Source: Polyangiaceae bacterium UTPRO1 (GTDB lineage: Bacteria > Desulfobacterota > Binatia > UTPRO1). Taken from it: DNA of 64,000 nucleotides. Below the pieces are notes generated by a model. The model worked only from the letters and a program-made list of their open reading frames with translations. It did no database searches and was not told where the DNA came from. Numbering within the stretch: the stretch's first letter is position 1; each line of letters begins with the position of its first letter. Location of the stretch: positions 1 through 64,000 of the forward strand of contig MWST01000010.1 of the NCBI GenBank assembly GCA_002050235.1, written 5' to 3'. The translations under genes were made by a program, and so were the position numbers. Of the stretch, positions 1-7,951 are shown one piece after another.

Positions 1-1
1 C

Positions 2-526
2 AAGGAGTTCATCGACGAGATCCCCGAGTTCTGCGTCTGCATCGCGCTCGTGGAAGACGGTCTGGCGCGCCTCGCGGTCGAGTACAATCCCGTCCGCGAC
101 GAGCTCTTCATCGCCAGCAAGGGCGGCGGGACGACGCTCAACGGCGCCCCGGTCCACGTGAGCAAGACGAGCGACCTCCGCCACGCGAGCGTGCTCGCGA
201 GCCGCAGCGAGGAAGCACGCGGCGAGTGGGACCCCTACCGGTCGCACATGCGGGTCGAGCTGACCGGGAGCGTCGCCTACAAGTTCGGGCTCGTGGCGGC
301 GGGCCGGCACGACGCCACCTTCACGCTGACGCCGAAGAACGAGTGGGACGTCTGCGCCGGCGCGCTCCTCGTCGCCGAGGCGGGCGGCATGGTGACCGAC
401 TCCGAGGGCCGCGCCGTCCGCTTCAACAACGCCGACACGCTGCTGCCGGGGCTGATCGCGTCCAACGGGCTCCTGCATCGCCCGATCCTGAACACGATCC
501 GCACGGTGCGCGCGTCAATGGAGTGA
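2..526 (+). CDS. Inositol monophosphatase family protein (3' part)
   Basis: This is the C-terminal part of an inositol monophosphatase/CysQ-type phosphatase. The reading frame is open from base 2, so the start lies left of the window; an internal GTG at 50 is not the true start. The family signature around the second metal-binding Asp is visible as WDVCAGALLVAEAGG, followed by the usual glycine-rich turn and a C-terminal helix. The family uses Mg2+ to hydrolyse inositol-1-phosphate, fructose-1,6-bisphosphate or 3'-phosphoadenosine nucleotides, and the visible part does not decide the substrate. The N-terminal DPxDGT motif is outside the window. The last 12 bases overlap the convergent hydrolase-like gene. 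Confidence 0.85.
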   Translation, partial: KEFIDEIPEFCVCIALVEDGLARLAVEYNPVRDELFIASKGGGTTLNGAPVHVSKTSDLRHASVLASRSEEARGEWDPYRSHMRVELTGSVAYKFGLVAAGRHDATFTLTPKNEWDVCAGALLVAEAGGMVTDSEGRAVRFNNADTLLPGLIASNGLLHRPILNTIRTVRASME

Positions 527-1045
527 GTCGAGCCAGGCAGTGAGGCGCGAGAGCGCCCCCGGATCGGCGATGCTCTCGAGCCGCAGGACCGGCGCCGCGA
601 TCTCCGGTGCGCCGCCGGCGCCGACGAGCACGACCCCGGCGGTCGGGACGCGCGCCGCCACCCGGGCAACGGCGGTCGCCGTCGCCCCTTTGCCGACCAG
701 GAACAGCGGCCGGATCTTGCGCCCGAGGAGATAGCGCGCCGCGCCCTCGACGTCGCGGTCGGCGGCGGCGAGATCGACGGCGCCGTCGGACGCCCCGCGC
801 CCGCGAAGATCGAGGCGGAGAACGCGGAATCCGCGCTCGGCCACGGCGCTCGCCGCCGACTGCCACGCGCTCGCATCCTCGCCGGCATCGGGCACCAGCA
901 CGACGCCGGGGCCGCTCGCGCCATCGAGCTCCGCAATCAACTGGACGCCGTCCATGGCCGTGACGTCGACGCGCTCGCCGGCGTTCGCGAGGGGCGTTCC
1001 GGCGACGAGGCCGAGCACGCCCAGGAAGAGCGCGATGCGGCGCAC
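515..1045 (-). CDS. Secreted alpha/beta-hydrolase-like protein, probable pseudoenzyme
   Basis: The 176-residue protein starts with a Sec-type signal (MRR, then a hydrophobic stretch ending near ANA, residues 20-22). It then resembles the first half of an alpha/beta hydrolase, with a strand plus LDLRGRGASDG near residue 80, where the family has its LD.RG.G.S turn. The nucleophile elbow, normally GxSxG, reads G118-K-G-A-T, so the catalytic Ser is Gly120 and the last Gly is Thr. The protein is also shorter than active members, which usually exceed 250 residues. I infer a non-catalytic periplasmic protein. It abuts the glycerophosphodiesterase gene upstream and is probably co-transcribed with it. 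Its specific role is unknown. Confidence 0.6.
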   Translation of the reverse strand: MRRIALFLGVLGLVAGTPLANAGERVDVTAMDGVQLIAELDGASGPGVVLVPDAGEDASAWQSAASAVAERGFRVLRLDLRGRGASDGAVDLAAADRDVEGAARYLLGRKIRPLFLVGKGATATAVARVAARVPTAGVVLVGAGGAPEIAAPVLRLESIADPGALSRLTAWLDSLH

Positions 1046-1846
1046 TCAGACGGCTCCGGCGCGGCGCGCGGCCAGCAGCGGTGCGATGACGTGCGGGACG
1101 TCGGTGATGATCCCGTCGCACCCGAGCGCGAGCAGCCGCCGCGCTTCCCCGGGGTCGTTGATCGTCCAGACGTGGACCTCGGCGCCGAGCGCGTGCGCGG
1201 CGGCGACGCTCTCGCCGCTTACCAGGGTCACGCCGCCGTAGGTCGGCGGGATCTGGAGGGCGACTGCGCCCGCGGGGAGCGACGGGCGCTCGCCGTCGCG
1301 CAGCGCTCCTATGAACGCCGCGACCTCGGTCGCAGCGAGGCTCGTCGGCAGGTCCGGCGCCGCCGCGCGGATCGTCTGCATGATCACGTCGTGCTCGGCG
1401 GCGAGCACGACCGGGCTTGGCGCCGCCCGCGCCATGGCCACGACCGCGGCGACGATGTCCGCCCCCTCGGACTTGATCTCGATGTTGAGCGGTGCGTCGG
1501 GAAAGGCGCGCAGCAGCTCGGCGAGTCGCGGGACCCGAATCCCCTGGCCGCGGAACGGATGGGTGCGGCCGCCATCGGAAGAGAATCGATGCCCGGCATC
1601 GAGCCGCGAGAGCTCGGCGAACGTCAGCGCCGCGACCGGTCCGGCGCCGTCGGTCGTCCGCTCCAGGGTAGGATCGTGGAGCACGACGACCTCTCCGTCC
1701 CTGGTCGCGTGCACGTCGAGCTCGAAGACGTCGGCGCCGTCGGCCTTGGCGCGCGCGAACGACGGCAAGGTGTTCTCCGGGGCGACGCCGGCCGCGCCGC
1801 GGTGTCCGAAGAGGCGAGGCGGCTCGCCGAGGAAGCCGATGCGCAC
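1046..1846 (-). CDS. Glycerophosphodiester phosphodiesterase
   Basis: This 266-residue GDPD-family enzyme would hydrolyse glycerophosphodiesters (deacylated phospholipids) to glycerol-3-phosphate and an alcohol. The diagnostic motifs are all present: HRGAAGVAPENT near residue 19, the ELDVHATRDG strand with acidic metal ligands, and HDPTLERTTDG. Later motifs (IEIKSEG, VHVWTIND near residue 230) complete the TIM-barrel family. There is no signal peptide, so a cytoplasmic UgpQ-like location is likely. The length matches the family. It lies 15 bp after the M23 peptidase gene and directly before the hydrolase-like gene on the same strand, which suggests one transcript. Confidence 0.9.
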   Translation of the reverse strand: MRIGFLGEPPRLFGHRGAAGVAPENTLPSFARAKADGADVFELDVHATRDGEVVVLHDPTLERTTDGAGPVAALTFAELSRLDAGHRFSSDGGRTHPFRGQGIRVPRLAELLRAFPDAPLNIEIKSEGADIVAAVVAMARAAPSPVVLAAEHDVIMQTIRAAAPDLPTSLAATEVAAFIGALRDGERPSLPAGAVALQIPPTYGGVTLVSGESVAAAHALGAEVHVWTINDPGEARRLLALGCDGIITDVPHVIAPLLAARRAGAV

Positions 1847-1861
1847 TGCGGCCGCCCGACG

Positions 1862-3229
1862 TCAGCGCAGCGAGGAGCTCGCGTGCGGGCGCAGGAGGTC
1901 GAGGAGCGACACCGGCGAGAAGGAGAGCGACTGCAACGGCACCGTGGCCCGGCCGAGGTTCGCTAGGCGCGCCACCAGGTCGCTGCGCAGGGCCGCGAAG
2001 CGCTTCCAGCGGGCGCCCGAGATCTGCTCGTCGGTGGGGAGCTTCGCGGTGAGCGGGTCGACGTAGGCGCCGTTCTCGAAGAGCATGAAGTGAAGATGCG
2101 GTCCGGTCGCCATACCGCTGGCGCCGACGAAGCCGATCACTTGCCCCTTGCGCACCATCGTCCCGGCACGCACGCCGCGGGCGAACTTCTGCAGGTGCGA
2201 GTACGAGGTGGCGTACGGCTGCTGGTGCTCGATCTCGATGTGGTTGCCGTAGCGTCCGCTGCGCCCGGCGAACGTGACGACGCCGCTCGCGACCGCCCGG
2301 ATCGGGGTACCCGCAGGCGCCGAGAAGTCGACGCCCCGGTGCGGACGCATGCGGTGCAGGACCGGATGGAAGCGCGCGCCGGTGTAGTTGGAGGTGATCT
2401 TCCGGTAGGCCACCGGGTACTTGAGGAAACGCCGGCCGAGGGCGCGGCCGTCGAGGTCGTAGTACTCGGTCTCGCCGCGTTCGTTCTCGAAGCGGATGGC
2501 GGTGAGCGTCCGGCCGCCGCTGGTGATCTCGGCGGCGAGGATGTCGCCCGGCCGGGGCGCATCGCCGTCGTCGTCGGCCAGCTCGGCGTAGAGGAGCCGG
2601 AACTCGTCGCCCGGCTGCACGTCCTGCTCGAGGTCGATCTGCCATCCGAAGAGATCGGCGAGCTCGGAGATCATGCGGACCGGGACTCCGGCCGCCGACG
2701 CCGAGGTCGCGAGGGTGGCATCGACCCGACCGGCGACTCCGCGCACCGCTGCCAGCTGCGGCATGGCCTTCAGGCGCGCCTGGATCTGCCCGTGCACCAG
2801 CCGCACGCTGAGCACGGAGTGGGGATCGATCTCGTATTCTAGGCCGAGCAGGTGCCCCTGATCCTTGGCGAACGTGAGCTCGATGGCGTGCGCCGCCCGG
2901 ACCCCGTCGAGCGCGAAGACGGCGGCCGCGGCTTGCTCCCACGCCTGCACCTCGGCTGCGGGAAGGCCGTGTCCGCCGAGTATGGACGCCAGGGTCTCGC
3001 CCTCGGCGACGAGATGGCGCACCTTGGCGCCGTCCTCACCCGGGACGGACACCGCAGCCGCGCCGCCGCCGGACGCCCGTCCGACGCCGCGCGCCTTGCC
3101 CCGCACCTCGGCCCGGAGCTCGCTGGAGGCAAGCGTCTCGGGAGCGCCGGGCAGGAGCGCGATCACGAGAAACGCTGCCACCCACCCTGCATGCCGGCGT
3201 GGCGATGTCGAGGTTCGATGCCCGTCCAT
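1862..3229 (-). CDS. M23 family peptidoglycan DD-endopeptidase
   Basis: This 455-residue MepM-like murein hydrolase should cut peptide cross-links in peptidoglycan in the periplasm. The N-terminus has a basic start and a hydrophobic segment (AAFLVIALLPG) serving as signal or anchor. A LysM/OapA-like segment (VRHLVAEGETLASIL) follows near residue 70, then a long intermediate domain. The LytM catalytic domain contains the zinc ligands in HRGVDF and HLHF and the typical GSGGYG-like turn GRSGRYGNHIEI. Length and domain order match MepM/YebA. An exact TTGACA hexamer lies at 3298-3303 on this strand, but no good -10 follows it. It is divergent from mltG, another murein enzyme. Confidence 0.88.
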   Translation of the reverse strand: MDGHRTSTSPRRHAGWVAAFLVIALLPGAPETLASSELRAEVRGKARGVGRASGGGAAAVSVPGEDGAKVRHLVAEGETLASILGGHGLPAAEVQAWEQAAAAVFALDGVRAAHAIELTFAKDQGHLLGLEYEIDPHSVLSVRLVHGQIQARLKAMPQLAAVRGVAGRVDATLATSASAAGVPVRMISELADLFGWQIDLEQDVQPGDEFRLLYAELADDDGDAPRPGDILAAEITSGGRTLTAIRFENERGETEYYDLDGRALGRRFLKYPVAYRKITSNYTGARFHPVLHRMRPHRGVDFSAPAGTPIRAVASGVVTFAGRSGRYGNHIEIEHQQPYATSYSHLQKFARGVRAGTMVRKGQVIGFVGASGMATGPHLHFMLFENGAYVDPLTAKLPTDEQISGARWKRFAALRSDLVARLANLGRATVPLQSLSFSPVSLLDLLRPHASSSLR

Positions 3230-3384
3230 CCGCTTCGACTCGGAACGCTCCCGGGGGAACGCGACGTGCCGGCGACCCTGCCAACGAGGGTGCGGGTTGT
3301 CAAGCCGAATGCGCTGCGGAAAGCGCTGGCAGCCGCCGCGCGCGTTGCCGCCGCCGCCGCTCGCTGGTAAGGTCGCGCGCGCTC

Positions 3385-4371
3385 GTGAGCGTCGGAAGCC
3401 GCGCCGTCGTGGTGGGCCTCCTCGGCGTGCTGCTCCTGCTCGCCGCGCGCCTCCTCACGACCGCTCCTCCTCTGCCTCCGGACGGCGCCGTCGTGGTGAT
3501 TCGCGACGGTGACGGCGTCGGCGAGATCGCGCGGCGCCTCGCGGCCGCCGGGGTCGTGCGCAACGCCCTCCTCTTTCGCGCCTGGGCCCGCTGGTCGGGT
3601 CGGGATCGCACCCTCCAGCCCGGAACCTACCGCTTCACGGCGGCGGCCGGGATCCCCGAGGTGCTGGCGCGGCTCGCCGCGGGCATCACCCCGGTGGAGC
3701 TCACGGTCCCCGAAGGGCTCACGGTCCGCGAGGTCGCGGACCTCGTCGCCGAACGCGGGCTGGCGCGCCGCGACGACGTGACCTGCCTCGCCGCCGATCC
3801 CGAGTTCCTGCTCGCCGCCGGCGTCCCGGGGCCGCAGCTCGAAGGCTATCTCTTCCCCGACACCTATCGCTTCGCTCCCACGGCCGCCGCCGGCGAGATC
3901 CTGGAGACCATGGTGCGCCGCTTCCACGAGCGCTTCGATGCCGCCCATCACCGCCGCGCCGCAGAGCAGGGCTGGACGGTGAACCAGGTCATAACCCTCG
4001 CTTCGATCGTCGAGAAGGAGACCGGGAAGCGCGACGAGCGCCCGCTCGTCGCGGCAGTGTTCGCGAACCGCCTCCGCCTCGGCATGCCCTTGCAGAGCGA
4101 TCCGACCGTGATCTACGGCATCCCGGAATTCGGCGGCACCCTGACGCGCGCCGATCTCAACCGCGCGACCCCCTACAACACCTACGTCGTCCGCGGGCTC
4201 CCCCCGGGGCCGATCGCCAATCCCGGCCTCGCAGCGATCGACGCGGTCCTCGAGCCGGCACGCTCCCCGGCGCTCTATTTCGTGGCCAGGAACGACGGTT
4301 CCCACGAGTTCTCCGACACGCTCGCCGATCACAACCGCGCCGTGGAGCGATTCCAGCGCCGGGGTCGCTGA
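3385..4371 (+). CDS. mltG: Endolytic murein transglycosylase MltG
   Basis: The 328-residue YceG/MltG protein cleaves nascent glycan strands and is thought to set their length. I chose GTG 3385 because it gives a short cytoplasmic N-terminus directly before the single membrane anchor (AVVVGLLGVLLLLAARLL) and leaves room before the divergent peptidase gene; the open frame reaches back to 3199. The domain begins with a LysM-like part (VIRDGDGVGEIARRL). The catalytic region is ASIVEKETGKRDER, with the conserved Glu at about residue 210, followed by FANRLRLGMPLQSDPTVIYG. Length and motifs fit the family fully. Confidence 0.93.
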   Translation: MSVGSRAVVVGLLGVLLLLAARLLTTAPPLPPDGAVVVIRDGDGVGEIARRLAAAGVVRNALLFRAWARWSGRDRTLQPGTYRFTAAAGIPEVLARLAAGITPVELTVPEGLTVREVADLVAERGLARRDDVTCLAADPEFLLAAGVPGPQLEGYLFPDTYRFAPTAAAGEILETMVRRFHERFDAAHHRRAAEQGWTVNQVITLASIVEKETGKRDERPLVAAVFANRLRLGMPLQSDPTVIYGIPEFGGTLTRADLNRATPYNTYVVRGLPPGPIANPGLAAIDAVLEPARSPALYFVARNDGSHEFSDTLADHNRAVERFQRRGR

Positions 4372-4410
4372 GCCGGCTCGTATGCGGCGCGCCGCAAAAG
4401 CCCGGCCCGC

Positions 4411-4440
4411 TTGCGACTTCGCCTTTCCTTCGCTTAGAAT
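4411..4440 (+). promoter_or_regulatory. lexA promoter
   Basis: TTGCGA at 4411-4416 and TAGAAT at 4435-4440 are separated by 18 bases and lie 28 bases before the lexA start codon. This is a sound sigma-70 type promoter in an otherwise GC-rich stretch. I could not identify a clear LexA operator (direct repeat or CTGT-N8-ACAG) overlapping it. Confidence 0.65.
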
Positions 4441-4468
4441 ACGCGGACGCGACGGGAGGCGCGCACGC

Positions 4469-5107
4469 ATGACCGGCCCGATGTTGACCAAGCGGCAGAA
4501 GGAGCTTGTGGACTACCTCGACGCCTACATCGTCCGCTCGGGATACGCGCCGACGCTCGAGGAGATCGGTCAGCATTTCGGGCTGAGCTCGCTCGCTACC
4601 ATTCACAAACATCTCACCAACCTCGAGCGCAAAGGCATGATCCGCCGCAAATGGAACCGCAGCCGGGCGCTCGAGGTGGTTCCCCGGCAGCGCCAGGCCG
4701 CCGCGGTCGAGCTGCCGCTCGTCGGACGCGTCGCGGCCGGCGCGCCGATCGAGCCGCTCGAACAAGACGACATGATCGCGGTCCCCGAAGAGCTCGTCGG
4801 ACGCGGCGAGACCTTCGTGCTGCGCGTGAAGGGCGATTCGATGGTGCGCGAGGGCATCCTCGACGGCGACTACGTAGTCGTCGAGGCGCGCAATACCGCC
4901 GACAACGGCGATACGGTAGTGGCTCTCGTCCGCGGCGAGGCCACCGTCAAGCGCTTCCATCGCGAAAAGGGCGGGATGGTACGCCTGCAACCCGCCAACG
5001 AGAGCCTCTCCCCGATCATCGCCCGCGCCGGCGACGTCGAGATCCGCGGCGTCGTGACCGCGGTCATGCGGAAGTATCGTCCGCAGCGCCGTCGCTCCGC
5101 CGCCTGA
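4469..5107 (+). CDS. lexA: LexA repressor
   Basis: This is a 212-residue SOS repressor. Residues 1-70 form the winged-helix DNA-binding domain (LTKRQKELVDYLDAYI, then the recognition helix region SSLATIHKHLTNL). The self-cleavage bond is Ala90-Gly91. The catalytic pair is Ser124 (GDSM) and Lys161 (ATVKRF), in the S24 peptidase fold. ATG 4469 has a GGGAGG ribosome site at 4453-4458 and starts the family's usual N-terminus; the frame is open further upstream but without a ribosome site. The HAD gene follows after 5 bp. RecA-assisted autocleavage is expected from the intact catalytic residues. Confidence 0.96.
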   Translation: MTGPMLTKRQKELVDYLDAYIVRSGYAPTLEEIGQHFGLSSLATIHKHLTNLERKGMIRRKWNRSRALEVVPRQRQAAAVELPLVGRVAAGAPIEPLEQDDMIAVPEELVGRGETFVLRVKGDSMVREGILDGDYVVVEARNTADNGDTVVALVRGEATVKRFHREKGGMVRLQPANESLSPIIARAGDVEIRGVVTAVMRKYRPQRRRSAA

Positions 5108-5112
5108 GCCTC

Positions 5113-5751
5113 GTGTCGCCGACCCAGCTCATCTTCGATCTCGACAACACGCTGTACCCGCCGAGCCGAGGCGTCGTCGCCCGCGTCGACGCGCGCATCG
5201 ACCGCTATCTGATCGAGCGGCTCGGCATGGCGCCCGAGACCGCAGGGCCGCTGCGGGCGCGCTATCGCGACGCCTACGGCACCACGCTGAACGGATTGAT
5301 GCGCCACCACGCGGTCGATCCCGACGACTACCTGACCGCCGTACACGAGATCGCGGTCGAGGAGCTGCTCACACCCGACGCCGTGCTCGGCGCCATGCTG
5401 GCGGCGCTCCCGCAGCCGAAGGCGGTGTTCACCAACGGCTCGGCGGAGCATGCCGAGCGCGTGCTCTCCTGCCTCGGCGTCCGTGCCCATTTCGCGCACG
5501 TCTTCAGCCTCGAGAGCGTCGCCTACGTTCCGAAGCCGGAGCGGGTCGCGTTCGAGACCGTGCTCGCGCGCCTCGGCGTGGACGGTCCGGCCTGCGTCTT
5601 CGTGGACGACCGCCCCGAGAACCTGGCCACGGCCCGCACGCTCGGCATGCGTGCCGTGCTCGTCGGCGAGCGGGCGCTCGCGGACGGCACACCGCTCGAC
5701 GGTGCGATCGCGTCGATCCACGATCTCGCTTCCCTGCTCGCGCGCCCCTGA
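5113..5751 (+). CDS. HAD-family pyrimidine 5'-nucleotidase
   Basis: The 212-residue protein is a HAD hydrolase of the SDT1/pyrimidine 5'-nucleotidase type. It would dephosphorylate nucleoside monophosphates, although its substrate cannot be read directly. Motif I is DLDNTLYP with both catalytic Asp residues, motif II is FTNGS, motif III is the Lys in VPKPERVAF, and motif IV is VFVDDRPENL. The start GTG 5113 is five bases after lexA, so the pair is probably one transcript. The frame itself is open much further upstream within lexA, which is a shadow. There is no signal peptide. Confidence 0.82.
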   Translation: MSPTQLIFDLDNTLYPPSRGVVARVDARIDRYLIERLGMAPETAGPLRARYRDAYGTTLNGLMRHHAVDPDDYLTAVHEIAVEELLTPDAVLGAMLAALPQPKAVFTNGSAEHAERVLSCLGVRAHFAHVFSLESVAYVPKPERVAFETVLARLGVDGPACVFVDDRPENLATARTLGMRAVLVGERALADGTPLDGAIASIHDLASLLARP

Positions 5752-5796
5752 GGATCCGCGTGTCGTCGCGGCGCCGAATCCGGTAAGGACCGGAAG

Positions 5797-6945
5797 ATGT
5801 CCGGTCGCTTCTCGCTCTACGTCCACATCCCGTACTGCGCGGCGAAGTGCCCGTACTGCGACTTCAACTCGTACGCGGCGGCCCGCTGGCCGGAGAACGC
5901 CTACGCCGACGCGCTCCTCGCCGAGCTGGCGCGCCGCGTCGCCGAGCCGCCTTTCGCGGGCGCCACCGTCGCCACCGTGTTCTTCGGCGGCGGTACGCCG
6001 TCGCTCTTCCACCCGCGAACGATCGAGCGGCTGCTCGACGGCATCGCCGCCGCGTGCGCGGTCGCTGGCGACGCCGAGATCACCCTCGAGGCGAATCCCG
6101 GGACCGTCGATCATTCCCGCCTCGCCGACTTTCGCCGCGCCGGCATCCGCCGGCTCTCGCTCGGGATCCAGTCCTTCCAACCCGCCCTGCTCGCAACCCT
6201 CGGGCGCATCCACGGTCCCGACGAAGCGCGGGCGGGAATCGCTGCGGCGCGCGCCGCCGGCTTCGCCGATCTCAACCTGGACCTCATCTTCGCCGTCCCG
6301 GGCGAGACCCGCGCGCAATGGGAAGCCGACGTCGCCGAGCTCATCCGCTTCGCCCCCGAGCACGCCTCGGCCTACAACCTCACGTACGAGCCGGGCACGC
6401 CTTTCCACGCGCAGCGCGCACGCGGCGCGCTGACGCCGCTCGACGACGACGACGAGCTCTGGATGTACCAGCACGCGCGCGCGGCGCTCGCGGCGGCGGG
6501 CTACGAGCAGTACGAGATCTCGAGCTTCGCCCGCCCCGGCCACGAGGCGCGGCACAACCAGAGCTACTGGCGCGGCGTCGACTACCTCGGGCTCGGGGCC
6601 GGCGCTCATTCGTACGCGCATCTGCCGGCGTGGGGCCGGCGCTGGTCGAACGAGCGCGCTCCCGAGCGCTACATCGCGGCCGTCGACCGCGGCGATCCGA
6701 CGGCGACCGCAGAAACGCTCGCCTTTGCCACTGCGGCGGCGGAGTTCGCATTCCTCGGCCTCCGCGAGATGCGCGGCATCGATCCGGCGGCCTTCGCGGC
6801 GCGCTTCGGACGGCCGCTCGAGGAGGTCCATCCGGAGGTCGCCGCGCTGCGCGCCGCGGGCCTGCTCGCCGACCGCGGCGGCCGACTCGCGCTCAGCGAG
6901 CGCGGACTCCTGCTCGCCGACTCGATCTTCGCCGAGCTCGTGTGA
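5797..6945 (+). CDS. hemW: Radical SAM heme chaperone HemW
   Basis: This 382-residue HemW-type radical SAM protein was long called oxygen-independent coproporphyrinogen oxidase; the family is now known to bind and deliver heme. The [4Fe-4S] ligands are Cys14, Cys18 and Cys21 in HIPYCAAKCPYCDFNSY. HemW lacks the fourth Cys of true HemN, as here. The glycine-rich FFGGGTPSLF and the LSLGIQSF motif follow, with the HemN C-terminal domain (LGLGAGAHSY and beyond). It follows the nucleotidase gene by 45 bp on the same strand and is convergent with egtD. Confidence 0.93.
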   Translation: MSGRFSLYVHIPYCAAKCPYCDFNSYAAARWPENAYADALLAELARRVAEPPFAGATVATVFFGGGTPSLFHPRTIERLLDGIAAACAVAGDAEITLEANPGTVDHSRLADFRRAGIRRLSLGIQSFQPALLATLGRIHGPDEARAGIAAARAAGFADLNLDLIFAVPGETRAQWEADVAELIRFAPEHASAYNLTYEPGTPFHAQRARGALTPLDDDDELWMYQHARAALAAAGYEQYEISSFARPGHEARHNQSYWRGVDYLGLGAGAHSYAHLPAWGRRWSNERAPERYIAAVDRGDPTATAETLAFATAAAEFAFLGLREMRGIDPAAFAARFGRPLEEVHPEVAALRAAGLLADRGGRLALSERGLLLADSIFAELV

Positions 6946-6970
6946 TGCGGTTACGCGGCCGCGCTCCCCG

Positions 6971-7951
6971 TCACCGGGTGAAGAGCGTGAGCGCGAAGCG
7001 CGCCGCCGGCTCGATCCACTGGTCGCGGCAAACGAGTCCGGCGTCAGCCCCCATCGCGGCCAATCCCTCGGGCTCGTACTTGTACGAGCTCTCGGTCCAG
7101 ATCGACTCACCGGAACACAAGGAAACGGTGAGGTCGGCCGCCGGTACGTGCACGATCTGGTCCGTTCGGCTCACCAGGTGCGATTCCATGCGCGCAGCCG
7201 CGGCGTTCCAGCGCGGCACGTGATCGAAGGCACCGAGGTCGAAGTCGCCTCCGAGCTCACGATTGACGCGCGCGAGCAGGTTCTTGTTGAAGGCGGCGGT
7301 CACGCCGATCGGATCGCCGTAGGCGAGCAGCAGCTCGGCTTCCGGCTTCACGAGATCGGCGCCGAGGAGGAAACCGTCGCCGGGGCGCAAACAGTCGGCG
7401 ACCTCGCGCAGGAAGGCGGCCGCGCGCGGCGGGTGGAAATTCCCGAGATTGGAGCCGAGAAAGAGGACGAGCATCGAGCCTTGCACCGGTCGGCGCGCGA
7501 CCGCGGCGCGGAGCCCGGGAACGAACGGTGCCCGATGCCCCACCACCGAGACGTCGGAGAAGCGCCCGAGAGTGCGCGCGGAGAGCTCGAGCGCCGCCGC
7601 CGAGATGTCGACCAGCCGCACGCGCAAGGGGCGTGCCCGCTGCAAGCGCTCGACGAAGAGCGCGAGCTTGGCGCCGCTCCCGCACCCGAGCTCGACGAGC
7701 GTCGTCAACTCCGGCAACCGCACACCGATCGCCGCCGCGTGCTCGGCCAACAGCACGCGCTCCGCGCGTGGAATGCGGTACCAGGGGAGCCGGCAGATGG
7801 CTTCGAAGAGCTGCGATCCGAGCGCATCGTAGAAGTATCGCGCCTGCAGCTGGCGCGGCCGGAGCAGCAAGCCGCGGCGCACGTCGGCGGCGAACTCCTG
7901 CCGGGCTTCGTCGTCGGACGCCGGATGTGGGAGCCCGGCCGACGCGGTCAC
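6971..7951 (-). CDS. egtD: L-histidine N-alpha-methyltransferase EgtD
   Basis: This 326-residue SAM-dependent enzyme trimethylates histidine to hercynine, the first step of ergothioneine synthesis. Family motifs seen are RYFYDALGSQLFEAICRLP at the N-terminus, LVELGCGSGAKLALF (SAM loop) and MLVLFLGSNLGNFHP. I chose GTG 7951 because it overlaps the egtB stop codon in a GTGA arrangement and gives the normal family length; a longer frame back to 8158 lies entirely inside egtB. The two genes are clearly translationally coupled. No egtA, egtC or egtE is nearby. Confidence 0.93.
   Translation of the reverse strand: MTASAGLPHPASDDEARQEFAADVRRGLLLRPRQLQARYFYDALGSQLFEAICRLPWYRIPRAERVLLAEHAAAIGVRLPELTTLVELGCGSGAKLALFVERLQRARPLRVRLVDISAAALELSARTLGRFSDVSVVGHRAPFVPGLRAAVARRPVQGSMLVLFLGSNLGNFHPPRAAAFLREVADCLRPGDGFLLGADLVKPEAELLLAYGDPIGVTAAFNKNLLARVNRELGGDFDLGAFDHVPRWNAAAARMESHLVSRTDQIVHVPAADLTVSLCSGESIWTESSYKYEPEGLAAMGADAGLVCRDQWIEPAARFALTLFTR

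Noticed and set aside
423..2942. Very long open frame on the minus strand (839 codons).
   Set aside because: It is Arg/Ala/Pro-rich, crosses three well-supported genes in another frame and shows no domain; a GC-rich shadow.
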